Source: Aquabacterium lacunae | GTDB lineage: Bacteria > Pseudomonadota > Gammaproteobacteria > Burkholderiales > Burkholderiaceae_C | Reading direction: 5' to 3' | DNA length: 64,000 nucleotides | Assembly: GCF_004310865.1 (NCBI RefSeq) | Contig: NZ_SIXI01000003.1 | Span: 1-64,000 of the forward strand | Part shown: piece after piece, positions 28,112-35,564 of the stretch | Layout of the letters: the number at the start of each line of letters is the position of its first letter | Position numbering within the stretch: the stretch's first letter is position 1 | Made by a program: the position numbers and the translations under genes | Notes under the pieces: model-generated | Told to the model about the DNA's origin: nothing | Database searches by the model: none | What the model saw: the letters and a program-made list of their open reading frames with translations, nothing else

Positions 28112-28935
28112 CCGAGGGCCTCACCCTGCATCCCATCGAGTGGGGCATCGTGGGGCCTGCCTTGCTGGCGGGCCTGCTGGTGCTGATGTCGCATGTGCCG
28201 CTGGGGATCAGGGTGCTGCGCAAGGGCATCGTCTTCATCGACCTGGCCATTGCCCAGATCGCCGGGCTGGGTGTGATCACGGCCGACGCCCTGGGCTTCG
28301 AACCCCAGGGCTGGGGCGTTCAGCTGGCGGCCGTGGGCGCGGCCCTGCTGGGTGCCGCCTTGCTGACCTGGACCGAGCGGCACTGGCCCGACATCCAGGA
28401 AGCCCTGATCGGCACCCTGTTCGTGGTGGCCTCCTGCCTGGGCCTGCTGATGCTGGCGGGCAACCCGCACGGCGGTGAACACCTCAAGGACCTGCTGGTC
28501 GGGCAGATCCTGTGGGTGCGCACTGAACAGCTGTGGGGCATGGCGGGTGTCACGGCCGTGGTGCTGCTGGGGCTCTGGGGACTGTCTGGGCTGCGCCAGG
28601 CTCCCGCGCACTGGCAAGGCTGGGGGTTCTACGCCCTGTTCGCCCTGGCCGTGACCGCCTCGGTGCAACTGGTGGGGGTGTACCTGGTGTTTGCCAGCCT
28701 GATCATGCCGGCCCTGGCTGTGCGGCGGCTTGGCGCCCGCCAGGGCCTGGCCCTGGGCCTGGCCGTGGGCGCGGGCGGCTACCTGGCGGGCCTGAGCCTG
28801 TCGGCCATGCTCGACTGGCCCTCAGGCGCCGTCGTGGTGCTCGCGCTGGCCGTGGTCGCGTGCGCCGCAGGCATCGCTGTGGGCAGGACTCTGCGCACGG
28901 TGCCCCTTGCAAATCGGCCTCAGGCCCCCACCTGA
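28108..28935 (+). CDS. znuB: Metal ABC transporter permease
   Basis: 275 residues with eight or more membrane segments, of the ABC-3 metal permease family (PF00950). [23 protein letters not shown] contains the family signature and the likely ATPase-contact helix lies near [24 protein letters not shown] sequence around 200-215. It is translationally coupled to the binding protein gene. No ATP-binding subunit gene lies upstream or downstream, so the ATPase must be encoded elsewhere or be shared. secA begins about 150 bases later. Confidence 0.8.
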   Translation: MTEGLTLHPIEWGIVGPALLAGLLVLMSHVPLGIRVLRKGIVFIDLAIAQIAGLGVITADALGFEPQGWGVQLAAVGAALLGAALLTWTERHWPDIQEALIGTLFVVASCLGLLMLAGNPHGGEHLKDLLVGQILWVRTEQLWGMAGVTAVVLLGLWGLSGLRQAPAHWQGWGFYALFALAVTASVQLVGVYLVFASLIMPALAVRRLGARQGLALGLAVGAGGYLAGLSLSAMLDWPSGAVVVLALAVVACAAGIAVGRTLRTVPLANRPQAPT

Positions 28936-28982
28936 CACCCTTCAGGCACCGCACGGCCCCTGGGTTCAGGGGCTGGGAAAGC

Positions 28983-29038
28983 ACCGACCGAACGGGATTC
29001 GACACCCCCATCGGTCGGTCAGACCCGGGTGCTACACT
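28983..29038 (+). promoter_or_regulatory. Inverted repeat and -10-like box ahead of secA
   Basis: A perfect 9-bp inverted repeat, ACCGACCGA (28983-28991) and TCGGTCGGT (29011-29019), with a 19-base centre, is followed by a -10-like TACACT at 29033-29038. There is no T tract after the repeat, so it is not a normal terminator. The right arm overlaps the expected -35 position, which would suit an operator. This is pattern-based only. Confidence 0.4.
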
Positions 29039-29083
29039 TTTTCGCTTTGGATGAATCTGGACGAGTCCGTCCGCCCCTGCTCC

Positions 29084-31828
29084 ATGTTGCCCAAACTGTT
29101 GACCTCGATTTTTGGCAGCCGCAATGACCGCCTGCTGAAGGAATACCGCCGCACGGTCGCCAAGATCAACGCACTGGAGCCCACGTTCGAGCCCCTGAGC
29201 GACGAACAACTGCGCGCCAAGACGGAAGAATTCAAACAGCGCATCGCCAAGGGCGAATCGCTGGACGACCTGCTGCCCGAAGCCTTTGCCGTGGTGCGCG
29301 AAGGCTCCAAGCGCGTCTTCAAGATGCGCCACTTCGACGTGCAGATGCTGGGCGGCATGGCCCTGCACAACGGCAAGATCGCCGAAATGCGCACCGGCGA
29401 AGGCAAGACCCTGACCGCCACCCTGCCCGTCTACCTCAATGCCCTGACCGGCAAGGGCGTGCACCTGGTCACCGTCAACGACTACCTCGCGCGCCGTGAC
29501 GCCGAGTGGATGGGCAAGCTCTACAACTTCCTGGGCCTGAGTGTCGGCATCAACCTGCCGCAAATGCCCCGCGAGCAGAAGCAGGCCGCCTACGCCTCCG
29601 ACATCACCTACGGCACCAACAACGAGTACGGCTTCGACTACCTCCGTGACAACATGGTCATGGAAACCGCCGACCGCGTGCAGCGTGGCCTGAACTTCGC
29701 CATCGTGGACGAAGTCGACTCCATCCTGATCGACGAGGCCCGCACCCCGCTGATCATCTCGGGCCAGGCCGAAGACCACACCGACCTGTACCTGCGCATC
29801 AACCAGATCGCACCTCACCTCAAGAAGCAGATTGGCGAAGCCGACCCGCGCACCGGCGAAGGCATCATCGAACCGGGTGATTTCACCGCCGACGAGAAAA
29901 CCCGCCAGATCACCCTGACCGACGACGGCCACGAAAACGCCGAGCGCCTCATGACCGAGGCCGGTCTGCTGGCCGAAGGCGCCTCGCTGTACGACGCCGC
30001 CAACATCACCCTGATCCACCACCTGTACGCCTCGCTGCGTGCGCACCACCTGTTCCACAAGGACCAGCACTACGTGGTCCAGCAGGGCGAAGTGGTCATC
30101 GTCGACGAATTCACGGGTCGCCTGATGTCGGGCCGCCGCTGGTCCGACGGCCTGCACCAGGCGGTGGAAGCCAAGGAAGGCGTGCGCATCCAGCCCGAGA
30201 ACCAGACCCTGGCCTCGATCACCTTCCAGAACTACTTCCGAATGTACGCCAAGCTCGGCGGCATGACCGGCACGGCCGACACCGAAGCCTACGAATTCCA
30301 GGAAATCTACGGCCTGGAAACCGTGGTGATCCCGCCCAACCGCATCCTGGCGCGCAAGGACCAGCTCGACCTGGTCTACAAGACCGCCGCCGAGAAGTAC
30401 AACGCGATTGCCGCCGACATCAAGGAATGCCACGGCCGCGGCCAGCCCGTGCTGGTGGGCACCACCTCGATCGAGAACTCCGAGCTGATCGCCCAGCTGC
30501 TCACCAAGGAGGGCCTGCCCCACCAGGTGCTCAACGCCAAGCAGCACGCCCGTGAGGCCGACATCGTGGCCCAGGCCGGTCGCCCTGGCATGGTCACCAT
30601 CGCCACCAACATGGCCGGTCGCGGCACCGACATCGTGCTGGGCGGCAACATCGAGAAAGACATCCAGGCCATCGAAGCCGACGAGTCGCTCGACCACGCT
30701 GCCAAGGTCGCCAAGATCGAAGCGCTCAAGACCGAGCAACAGGCCCTGAACGCCAAGGTCAAGGAACTGGGCGGCCTGCGCATCATCGCCACCGAGCGCC
30801 ACGAAAGCCGCCGCATCGACAACCAGCTGCGCGGCCGCGCCGGTCGCCAGGGTGACCCGGGCTCCTCGCGCTTCTACCTGTCGCTGGACGACCAACTGAT
30901 GCGCATCTTCGCGGGCGACCGCGTGCGCGCCATCATGGACCGCCTGAAGATGCCCGAAGGCGAAGCCATCGAGGCCGGCATCGTCACCCGCAGCATCGAA
31001 AGCGCCCAGCGCAAGGTCGAAGGCCACAACTTCGACATGCGCAAGCAGCTGCTCGAGTACGACGACGTGTCGAACGACCAGCGCAAGGTGATCTACCAGC
31101 AGCGCAACGAGATCCTGGAGTCGACCAACGTCAGCGAGGCCATTGCCAACCTGCGCACCGGCGCCATGACCGACGTGGTGCGCACCTACGTGCCAGCCCA
31201 GTCGATCGAAGAGCAGTGGGACCTGCCCGGCCTGGAAAAGGTGCTCAAGGACGAGTGGCAAGTGGAAGTCGACCTGGTGCAATGGCTGGCCGCCAGCAAC
31301 GCCGTGGACGACGAAGACATCCTCACCCGCGTGGTCGAAGCTGCCACCGCGGCCTACCAGAACAAGGTGGAACGCGTCGGTGCCGAGCAGTTCGCTGCCT
31401 TCGAGCGCATGGTGCTGCTGCAGGCCATCGACAGCCACTGGCGCGAGCACCTGGCCGCACTGGACTACCTGCGTCAGGGCATCCACCTGCGCGGCTACGC
31501 CCAGAAGAACCCGAAGCAAGAATACAAACGCGAGGCCTTCGAGCTGTTCGGTCAGCTGCTGGGTGTGGTCAAGATGGAAGTCACGCGCATGCTGCTGAAC
31601 GTGCGCATCCAGAGCCAGGAAGAGGCACAAGCGGCCGCGGCCGCACTGGAGCAGCAAGGCGAAAGCTTCCACAACGTGACCTACACGCACCCCACGGAAG
31701 ACGGTGGCGTGGCCAGCGAAACCGACCCAGCCACCCAGGTGGCCGAGGTGCCGCGCGTGGGCCGCAACGACCCTTGCCCTTGCGGCAGCGGCCTGAAGTA
31801 CAAGGCCTGCCACGGCAAACTGGCCTGA
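29084..31828 (+). CDS. secA: Preprotein translocase ATPase SecA
   Basis: 914 residues from the ATG at 29084 ([20 protein letters not shown]). An in-frame upstream extension to 28907 lacks SecA character. Walker [14 protein letters not shown] is near 103, the [19 protein letters not shown] block near 210 and motif VI in [15 protein letters not shown]. The C-terminal SEC-C zinc motif [17 protein letters not shown] is intact and would bind SecB. It powers protein export through SecYEG. A strong terminator follows. Confidence 0.97.
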   Translation: MLPKLLTSIFGSRNDRLLKEYRRTVAKINALEPTFEPLSDEQLRAKTEEFKQRIAKGESLDDLLPEAFAVVREGSKRVFKMRHFDVQMLGGMALHNGKIAEMRTGEGKTLTATLPVYLNALTGKGVHLVTVNDYLARRDAEWMGKLYNFLGLSVGINLPQMPREQKQAAYASDITYGTNNEYGFDYLRDNMVMETADRVQRGLNFAIVDEVDSILIDEARTPLIISGQAEDHTDLYLRINQIAPHLKKQIGEADPRTGEGIIEPGDFTADEKTRQITLTDDGHENAERLMTEAGLLAEGASLYDAANITLIHHLYASLRAHHLFHKDQHYVVQQGEVVIVDEFTGRLMSGRRWSDGLHQAVEAKEGVRIQPENQTLASITFQNYFRMYAKLGGMTGTADTEAYEFQEIYGLETVVIPPNRILARKDQLDLVYKTAAEKYNAIAADIKECHGRGQPVLVGTTSIENSELIAQLLTKEGLPHQVLNAKQHAREADIVAQAGRPGMVTIATNMAGRGTDIVLGGNIEKDIQAIEADESLDHAAKVAKIEALKTEQQALNAKVKELGGLRIIATERHESRRIDNQLRGRAGRQGDPGSSRFYLSLDDQLMRIFAGDRVRAIMDRLKMPEGEAIEAGIVTRSIESAQRKVEGHNFDMRKQLLEYDDVSNDQRKVIYQQRNEILESTNVSEAIANLRTGAMTDVVRTYVPAQSIEEQWDLPGLEKVLKDEWQVEVDLVQWLAASNAVDDEDILTRVVEAATAAYQNKVERVGAEQFAAFERMVLLQAIDSHWREHLAALDYLRQGIHLRGYAQKNPKQEYKREAFELFGQLLGVVKMEVTRMLLNVRIQSQEEAQAAAAALEQQGESFHNVTYTHPTEDGGVASETDPATQVAEVPRVGRNDPCPCGSGLKYKACHGKLA

Positions 31829-31855
31829 GCGCAAGCCTCCTGCGCAACACCTGCC

Positions 31856-31877
31856 AAGCCCCTTCGGGGGCTTTTTT
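31856..31877 (+). terminator. Rho-independent terminator after secA
   Basis: The stem AAGCCCC/GGGGCTT with a TTCG tetraloop is followed by a run of T (TTTTTT), 28 bases past the secA stop codon. It is a textbook intrinsic terminator on the plus strand. Confidence 0.9.
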
Positions 31878-32053
31878 CATGTCTTTGACGCAGCGCAACA
31901 TCCACTCACACCCAAGAACTTCCATTCACGCCGGGAAATCACCATTCATCTCATCCGGATGGCGCTCCAAGATCCGCCTCGCTAGATTCGGCCGCAAATT
32001 GATCCACGCCATCTGACGACCGCTGTACAGAGGTCGCACAAACGGAGACAAGA

Positions 32054-34252
32054 ATGAGTGAAGCCACCCTCCAGGGTGCACACGGCGAAAGCGACGGTGT
32101 GAAACTCCTGGGCAGAACCCTCAGCGAATGGTTCGTCAGCCTGCCCACCATCGCCATGCTGCTGCTGGTGCTGGTGATCAGCACGGGCGAGTTGATCCAC
32201 GGTCGCCTGCTGGCCGGCGGTGAAACCCTGTTCGGCGACCCGGCCAAGGGCGTGCAGTACTACGCCCTGCGTGCCGACCCGATCAAGCCCAGCTGCGATG
32301 CCAACATGGACATCGAAGGCGAGATCAAGCGCCGCATGGCCGCCGATGCCGCAGCGCCCAAAGACGCCATCGACGACCTGCTCGGTGCCAGCACCGGCCC
32401 CACCGAGGCCCAGCTGCGCCAGTCGCTGACCGACAACATGGCCGAGTGCAAGTTCAAGCACGACTTCTACAACCGTGCCGCCGAACACATCACGCCCGCC
32501 GTGGTGGCCTATCGCACCGTGGAAACCAGCTTCTTCGGCCTGTTCCGCTTCGGTGCCGAGAACCGCTCGATGATCCTGCTGATCCTGATGGGCGTGGTGA
32601 TCCTGGCGGCCACCGCCAAGTACGAGCACATCGGCCTGGTGCCCCTGCGCAACCGCCGCGACTACACCGCGCAATCGCTGACCACCCTGGCCGCTGGTGC
32701 CTTCCTGCTGTGGTCGTCGGTCAGTTACTACCAGATCTCGCTGGCTGCCGGCGTGGCCATGGAGCGCCCCGAACACCAGCAAGCCTGGATCGTGATGTTC
32801 GCCGGCCTGACCCTGCTGAGCCTGTGGCAACTGATCTCGCCGCCCAAGCTGGCCCCGGACACCCCCAAGGGCAGCTGGAGCCGGGCGTTCTACTCGGCCC
32901 CGCTGGCTGGCAACATGGCCATCGGCGCCGGCATGTACTTCGCATCGAAGGGCCACCCCTCGGGCCTGGCGATCTATGTGAACACCCTGATGGAAGTGCC
33001 TGCCCTGCCTCTGCAGCTGGCCCTGTTCATCTGGGGCGGCATGCTGTTCAAGCAAAGCCGCCTGGTCGACCTGTTCATGAACCTGCTGCGCCCCTGGCGC
33101 CTGTCGCCTGAAGCCCTGACCTACCTGATCCTGCTGGGCGCTGCGCTGCCCACGGCCTACACCGGTGGCTCGGGCGCCTTCGTGATGGCCGCCGGCGCCA
33201 TCATCTACCACGAGATCCGAGCGGTCGGGGGCTCCAGCCAGTTCGCCCTGGCCGCCACGGCCATGTCGGGCTCGATGGGTGTGGTGCTGCGCCCCAGCCT
33301 GCTGGTGGTGGCCATCGTGGCCGTCAACAAGGAAGTGACCAGCTCCGAGCTGTTCCACTATGGCCTGTGGGTGTTCCTGCTGACCAGCACGCTGTTCTTC
33401 ATTGCCGCCCAGATGCGCCGCGAGAAGCACACCATCGACGTGGCCCGCCCGTCTGATGCACTGCCCGTGATGCTGCGCCAGATCCCGCCGCTGCTGCCCC
33501 ACATTGCCGTGGTGGCCCTGGTGATCATGTTCTTCACGATCGGCCTGAAGACCGGCCTGAACGAGAACACCGCGCCGACCATCATGCCGGTGATGATGAT
33601 CTTGATCGTGGCGGCCGACAAGTTCATGCAGGCCCGTGGCATTGGCCAGCCCAACATGGTCACGCCCTTCGTGATGGAGCGCGAAAGCAAGTTCGAGCCG
33701 GCCATGCGCACCGCCACCAACGAAACGGTGGGCCACCTGGGCAGCTACATGTTCCTGATCCTGCTGTCGCAAGCCGCAGGGGGTGTGATCGAACGCTCGG
33801 AAATGATCACGCTGTTCCCGGCGATCTTCTCCAGCCCGGAAATGTGCATGGGCTTCCTGATGCTGGTGCTGGTGATCCTGGGCATGTTCATGGAACCCCT
33901 GGGCGCCATCTTCCTGGTCTCGGGCACCCTGGCCCCCATCGCGTACAACAACGGCATCGACCCCATTCACTTCTGGGTGATGGTGCTGATGTCGTTCGAA
34001 GTGGGTTACCTGATGCCCCCCATCGCCCTGAACCAGCTGCTGGCACGCCACGTGGTGGGCGACGACGTGATCGCCAAGGCCGACAAGGAAGTGGCCCACC
34101 TGAGCTTCTACCGCCGCTACGAGCGCTGGATCTTGCCCAACGTGGTGATGGTCAGCGCCCTGATGCTGGTGGGCTGGGGCCCGCAGATCGTGGCCCACTT
34201 CCCCGACGTGATGGCATTCGCCAAAGACTGGATGGGGTTCGTGCCGGAGTGA
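32054..34252 (+). CDS. TRAP-type transporter permease, fused small and large subunits (copy 1)
   Basis: 732 residues. The first 280 contain four membrane segments, like a DctQ small subunit but with an inserted soluble loop at about 50-150 that has two cysteines (PSCDANMD and AECKFK). The rest has the many segments of a DctM large subunit, with TAYTGGSGAFVMAAGAIIYH and GSMGVVLRPSLLVVAIVAV as conserved blocks. GGAG seven bases before the ATG supports the start. No binding-protein gene lies beside it. A close paralogue starts at 38621. The substrate is unknown. Confidence 0.8.
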   Translation: MSEATLQGAHGESDGVKLLGRTLSEWFVSLPTIAMLLLVLVISTGELIHGRLLAGGETLFGDPAKGVQYYALRADPIKPSCDANMDIEGEIKRRMAADAAAPKDAIDDLLGASTGPTEAQLRQSLTDNMAECKFKHDFYNRAAEHITPAVVAYRTVETSFFGLFRFGAENRSMILLILMGVVILAATAKYEHIGLVPLRNRRDYTAQSLTTLAAGAFLLWSSVSYYQISLAAGVAMERPEHQQAWIVMFAGLTLLSLWQLISPPKLAPDTPKGSWSRAFYSAPLAGNMAIGAGMYFASKGHPSGLAIYVNTLMEVPALPLQLALFIWGGMLFKQSRLVDLFMNLLRPWRLSPEALTYLILLGAALPTAYTGGSGAFVMAAGAIIYHEIRAVGGSSQFALAATAMSGSMGVVLRPSLLVVAIVAVNKEVTSSELFHYGLWVFLLTSTLFFIAAQMRREKHTIDVARPSDALPVMLRQIPPLLPHIAVVALVIMFFTIGLKTGLNENTAPTIMPVMMILIVAADKFMQARGIGQPNMVTPFVMERESKFEPAMRTATNETVGHLGSYMFLILLSQAAGGVIERSEMITLFPAIFSSPEMCMGFLMLVLVILGMFMEPLGAIFLVSGTLAPIAYNNGIDPIHFWVMVLMSFEVGYLMPPIALNQLLARHVVGDDVIAKADKEVAHLSFYRRYERWILPNVVMVSALMLVGWGPQIVAHFPDVMAFAKDWMGFVPE

Positions 34253-34284
34253 TGCTTCGCTGAAACCTGTCGATGTGACATGAC

Positions 34285-34312
34285 AAAGGCCCCGAAAAGG
34301 GGCCTTTGTTTT
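34285..34312 (+). terminator. Rho-independent terminator after TRAP permease copy 1
   Basis: A nine-base stem AAAGGCCCC/GGGGCCTTT with a GAAA loop is followed by GTTTTTT on the plus strand. It ends the transcript 33 bases after the permease stop codon. Confidence 0.9.
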
Positions 34313-34368
34313 TTGGGGGACGCCACTTGATTGGGGTGCGTCAGACAGCCTTCGTGCCGGACCGTCAC

Positions 34369-34827
34369 TCACCGCGCCTTAGGTTGCAACTTTTCTTCCA
34401 GCATGGCACGAACTTCGCGACGATCCTCATCCGAGAATTTCGACGACGAAAGAATGTCGTTGACATCCTTGGCGTTCAGCTTCATCAAGCCTAGCAGGTC
34501 GATCATTTCTTCCTTGGAGATGGGCTGCAACGACGTAGGTGTTATGGCACCTGGCACTTCTTGCGCGCGCTCCTTCAGTCGATGCCCCTCAACATTGAAG
34601 TAAACCTTGTACCTTGAGAATCCTTCTGGCATGTCACCATCCCAGTACAACGTCACGCCAGCAGGGAGCATGAAATAGGCGTTCTCAGAGTTTGAGCCGA
34701 TCAACATTGGTCGCTCAAGAACATGAATTTTTTCGCTTGTCATTGCACCCTCACGTTGGGTCATCCATACATAGGTCACCAAAGCGCCAGCCAAAGAGAA
34801 TATCAGGCTTCCAATCCATCGAGACAT
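34369..34827 (-). CDS. Membrane-anchored protein, candidate T6SS immunity protein
   Basis: 152 residues from the ATG at 34827, which follows an AGAAG-containing ribosome site and starts 12 bases after the stop of the effector candidate. An N-terminal hydrophobic segment (WIGSLIFSLAGALVTYVW, about 4-21) should place the rest in the periplasm. There FMLPAGVTLYWDGDMPEGF and a helical C-terminal half follow. No family is recognised. Position directly after a vgrG-linked predicted hydrolase, plus periplasmic topology, fits an immunity protein against a cell-wall-acting effector. Base composition is noticeably more AT-rich than the flanking genes. Confidence 0.55.
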   Translation of the reverse strand: MSRWIGSLIFSLAGALVTYVWMTQREGAMTSEKIHVLERPMLIGSNSENAYFMLPAGVTLYWDGDMPEGFSRYKVYFNVEGHRLKERAQEVPGAITPTSLQPISKEEMIDLLGLMKLNAKDVNDILSSSKFSDEDRREVRAMLEEKLQPKAR

Positions 34828-34838
34828 ATGGGATCTTC

Positions 34839-35564
34839 TCAAGATTTGTAAACGGTTCGTTTGTCAACTTTGATTGCAGGCGCCCCCTCCAAGTAGGATC
34901 CCAAGTTGGCAGGCAAGAACAACTTGGACGGAACGTTGTACCCTTGAACCTTCATACCCAGCATTGCGTCTTGGCCCAGAATCCCATCCGTCTTGATGTA
35001 TTTCTCAGAACCAAGCACGATTTTTGGGACAGCCTGCTGCGCGGCTTCAATACTGACGGTAGTACAGTTCGGCCCCAGCGCAAAGTACTCCATCCGTGTC
35101 TTGAAGCGTTGATGCACCGCATTCCGTTCATACGGCTCGATGTCTCGTGTCATTGCCAAGAAGTGCTTCACGATCAGTTGGGCCTGCGATTCCATGATGG
35201 TGTAACCATACCCCACTGTGGCCCGCCCCAATGCGTTTTCGGAAGCGATGTAACGCGCAAAGCTGGTCCAGATCTTAAGTATTCCCTCACCACGCGGAGA
35301 GCTATCGCCATCTAGGTTGACTGTCGTAATACCCAGGTTGATCTTCTCTGGATAGATTGTTCGATAGCGCCCAAAGTCGTACACGCGCTCCCCACCGGAA
35401 TAGCGAACCAAAATTGCCGTGTGACCGTACCTATGCTCCTTACCGTCTTTGGAGTAAGGCCCGCCGACCAGCAATTCCATCCAGGCCGTTGGTTTTAACT
35501 TATCAACTGGGATTGGCGCACCTGGCTCCAGCGTTTCAGTCTTGAAGATCTTGGGTGGTGGCAT
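34839..35564 (-). CDS. Predicted T6SS cargo effector, thiol amidase/peptidase-like
   Basis: 241 residues from the ATG at 35564, which shares a base with the vgrG stop (TGATG). There is no signal peptide, as expected of a VgrG-delivered effector. Three conserved-looking sites occur in the order His (RYGHTAILVRY, H48), Asp (VYDFGRYR, D63) and Cys (LGPNCTTVS, C167). This resembles circularly permuted NlpC/P60-type or DUF4105-type thiol hydrolases, where histidine precedes cysteine. A cell-wall amidase or endopeptidase is therefore plausible but unproven. Codon use is more AT-rich than in neighbouring genes, which points to horizontal acquisition. Confidence 0.6.
   Translation of the reverse strand: MPPPKIFKTETLEPGAPIPVDKLKPTAWMELLVGGPYSKDGKEHRYGHTAILVRYSGGERVYDFGRYRTIYPEKINLGITTVNLDGDSSPRGEGILKIWTSFARYIASENALGRATVGYGYTIMESQAQLIVKHFLAMTRDIEPYERNAVHQRFKTRMEYFALGPNCTTVSIEAAQQAVPKIVLGSEKYIKTDGILGQDAMLGMKVQGYNVPSKLFLPANLGSYLEGAPAIKVDKRTVYKS

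Noticed and set aside
28703-31834. A very long open frame (over 1000 codons) on the minus strand opposite secA
   Set aside because: It mirrors the codon bias of secA, has a composition of repeated G, V, D, L, H and Q residues with no domain, and covers a gene with full family support.
31982-34372. A long minus-strand frame opposite TRAP permease copy 1
   Set aside because: It is His/Gln/Gly-rich antisense sequence caused by GC-biased third positions; the plus-strand membrane protein explains the region.
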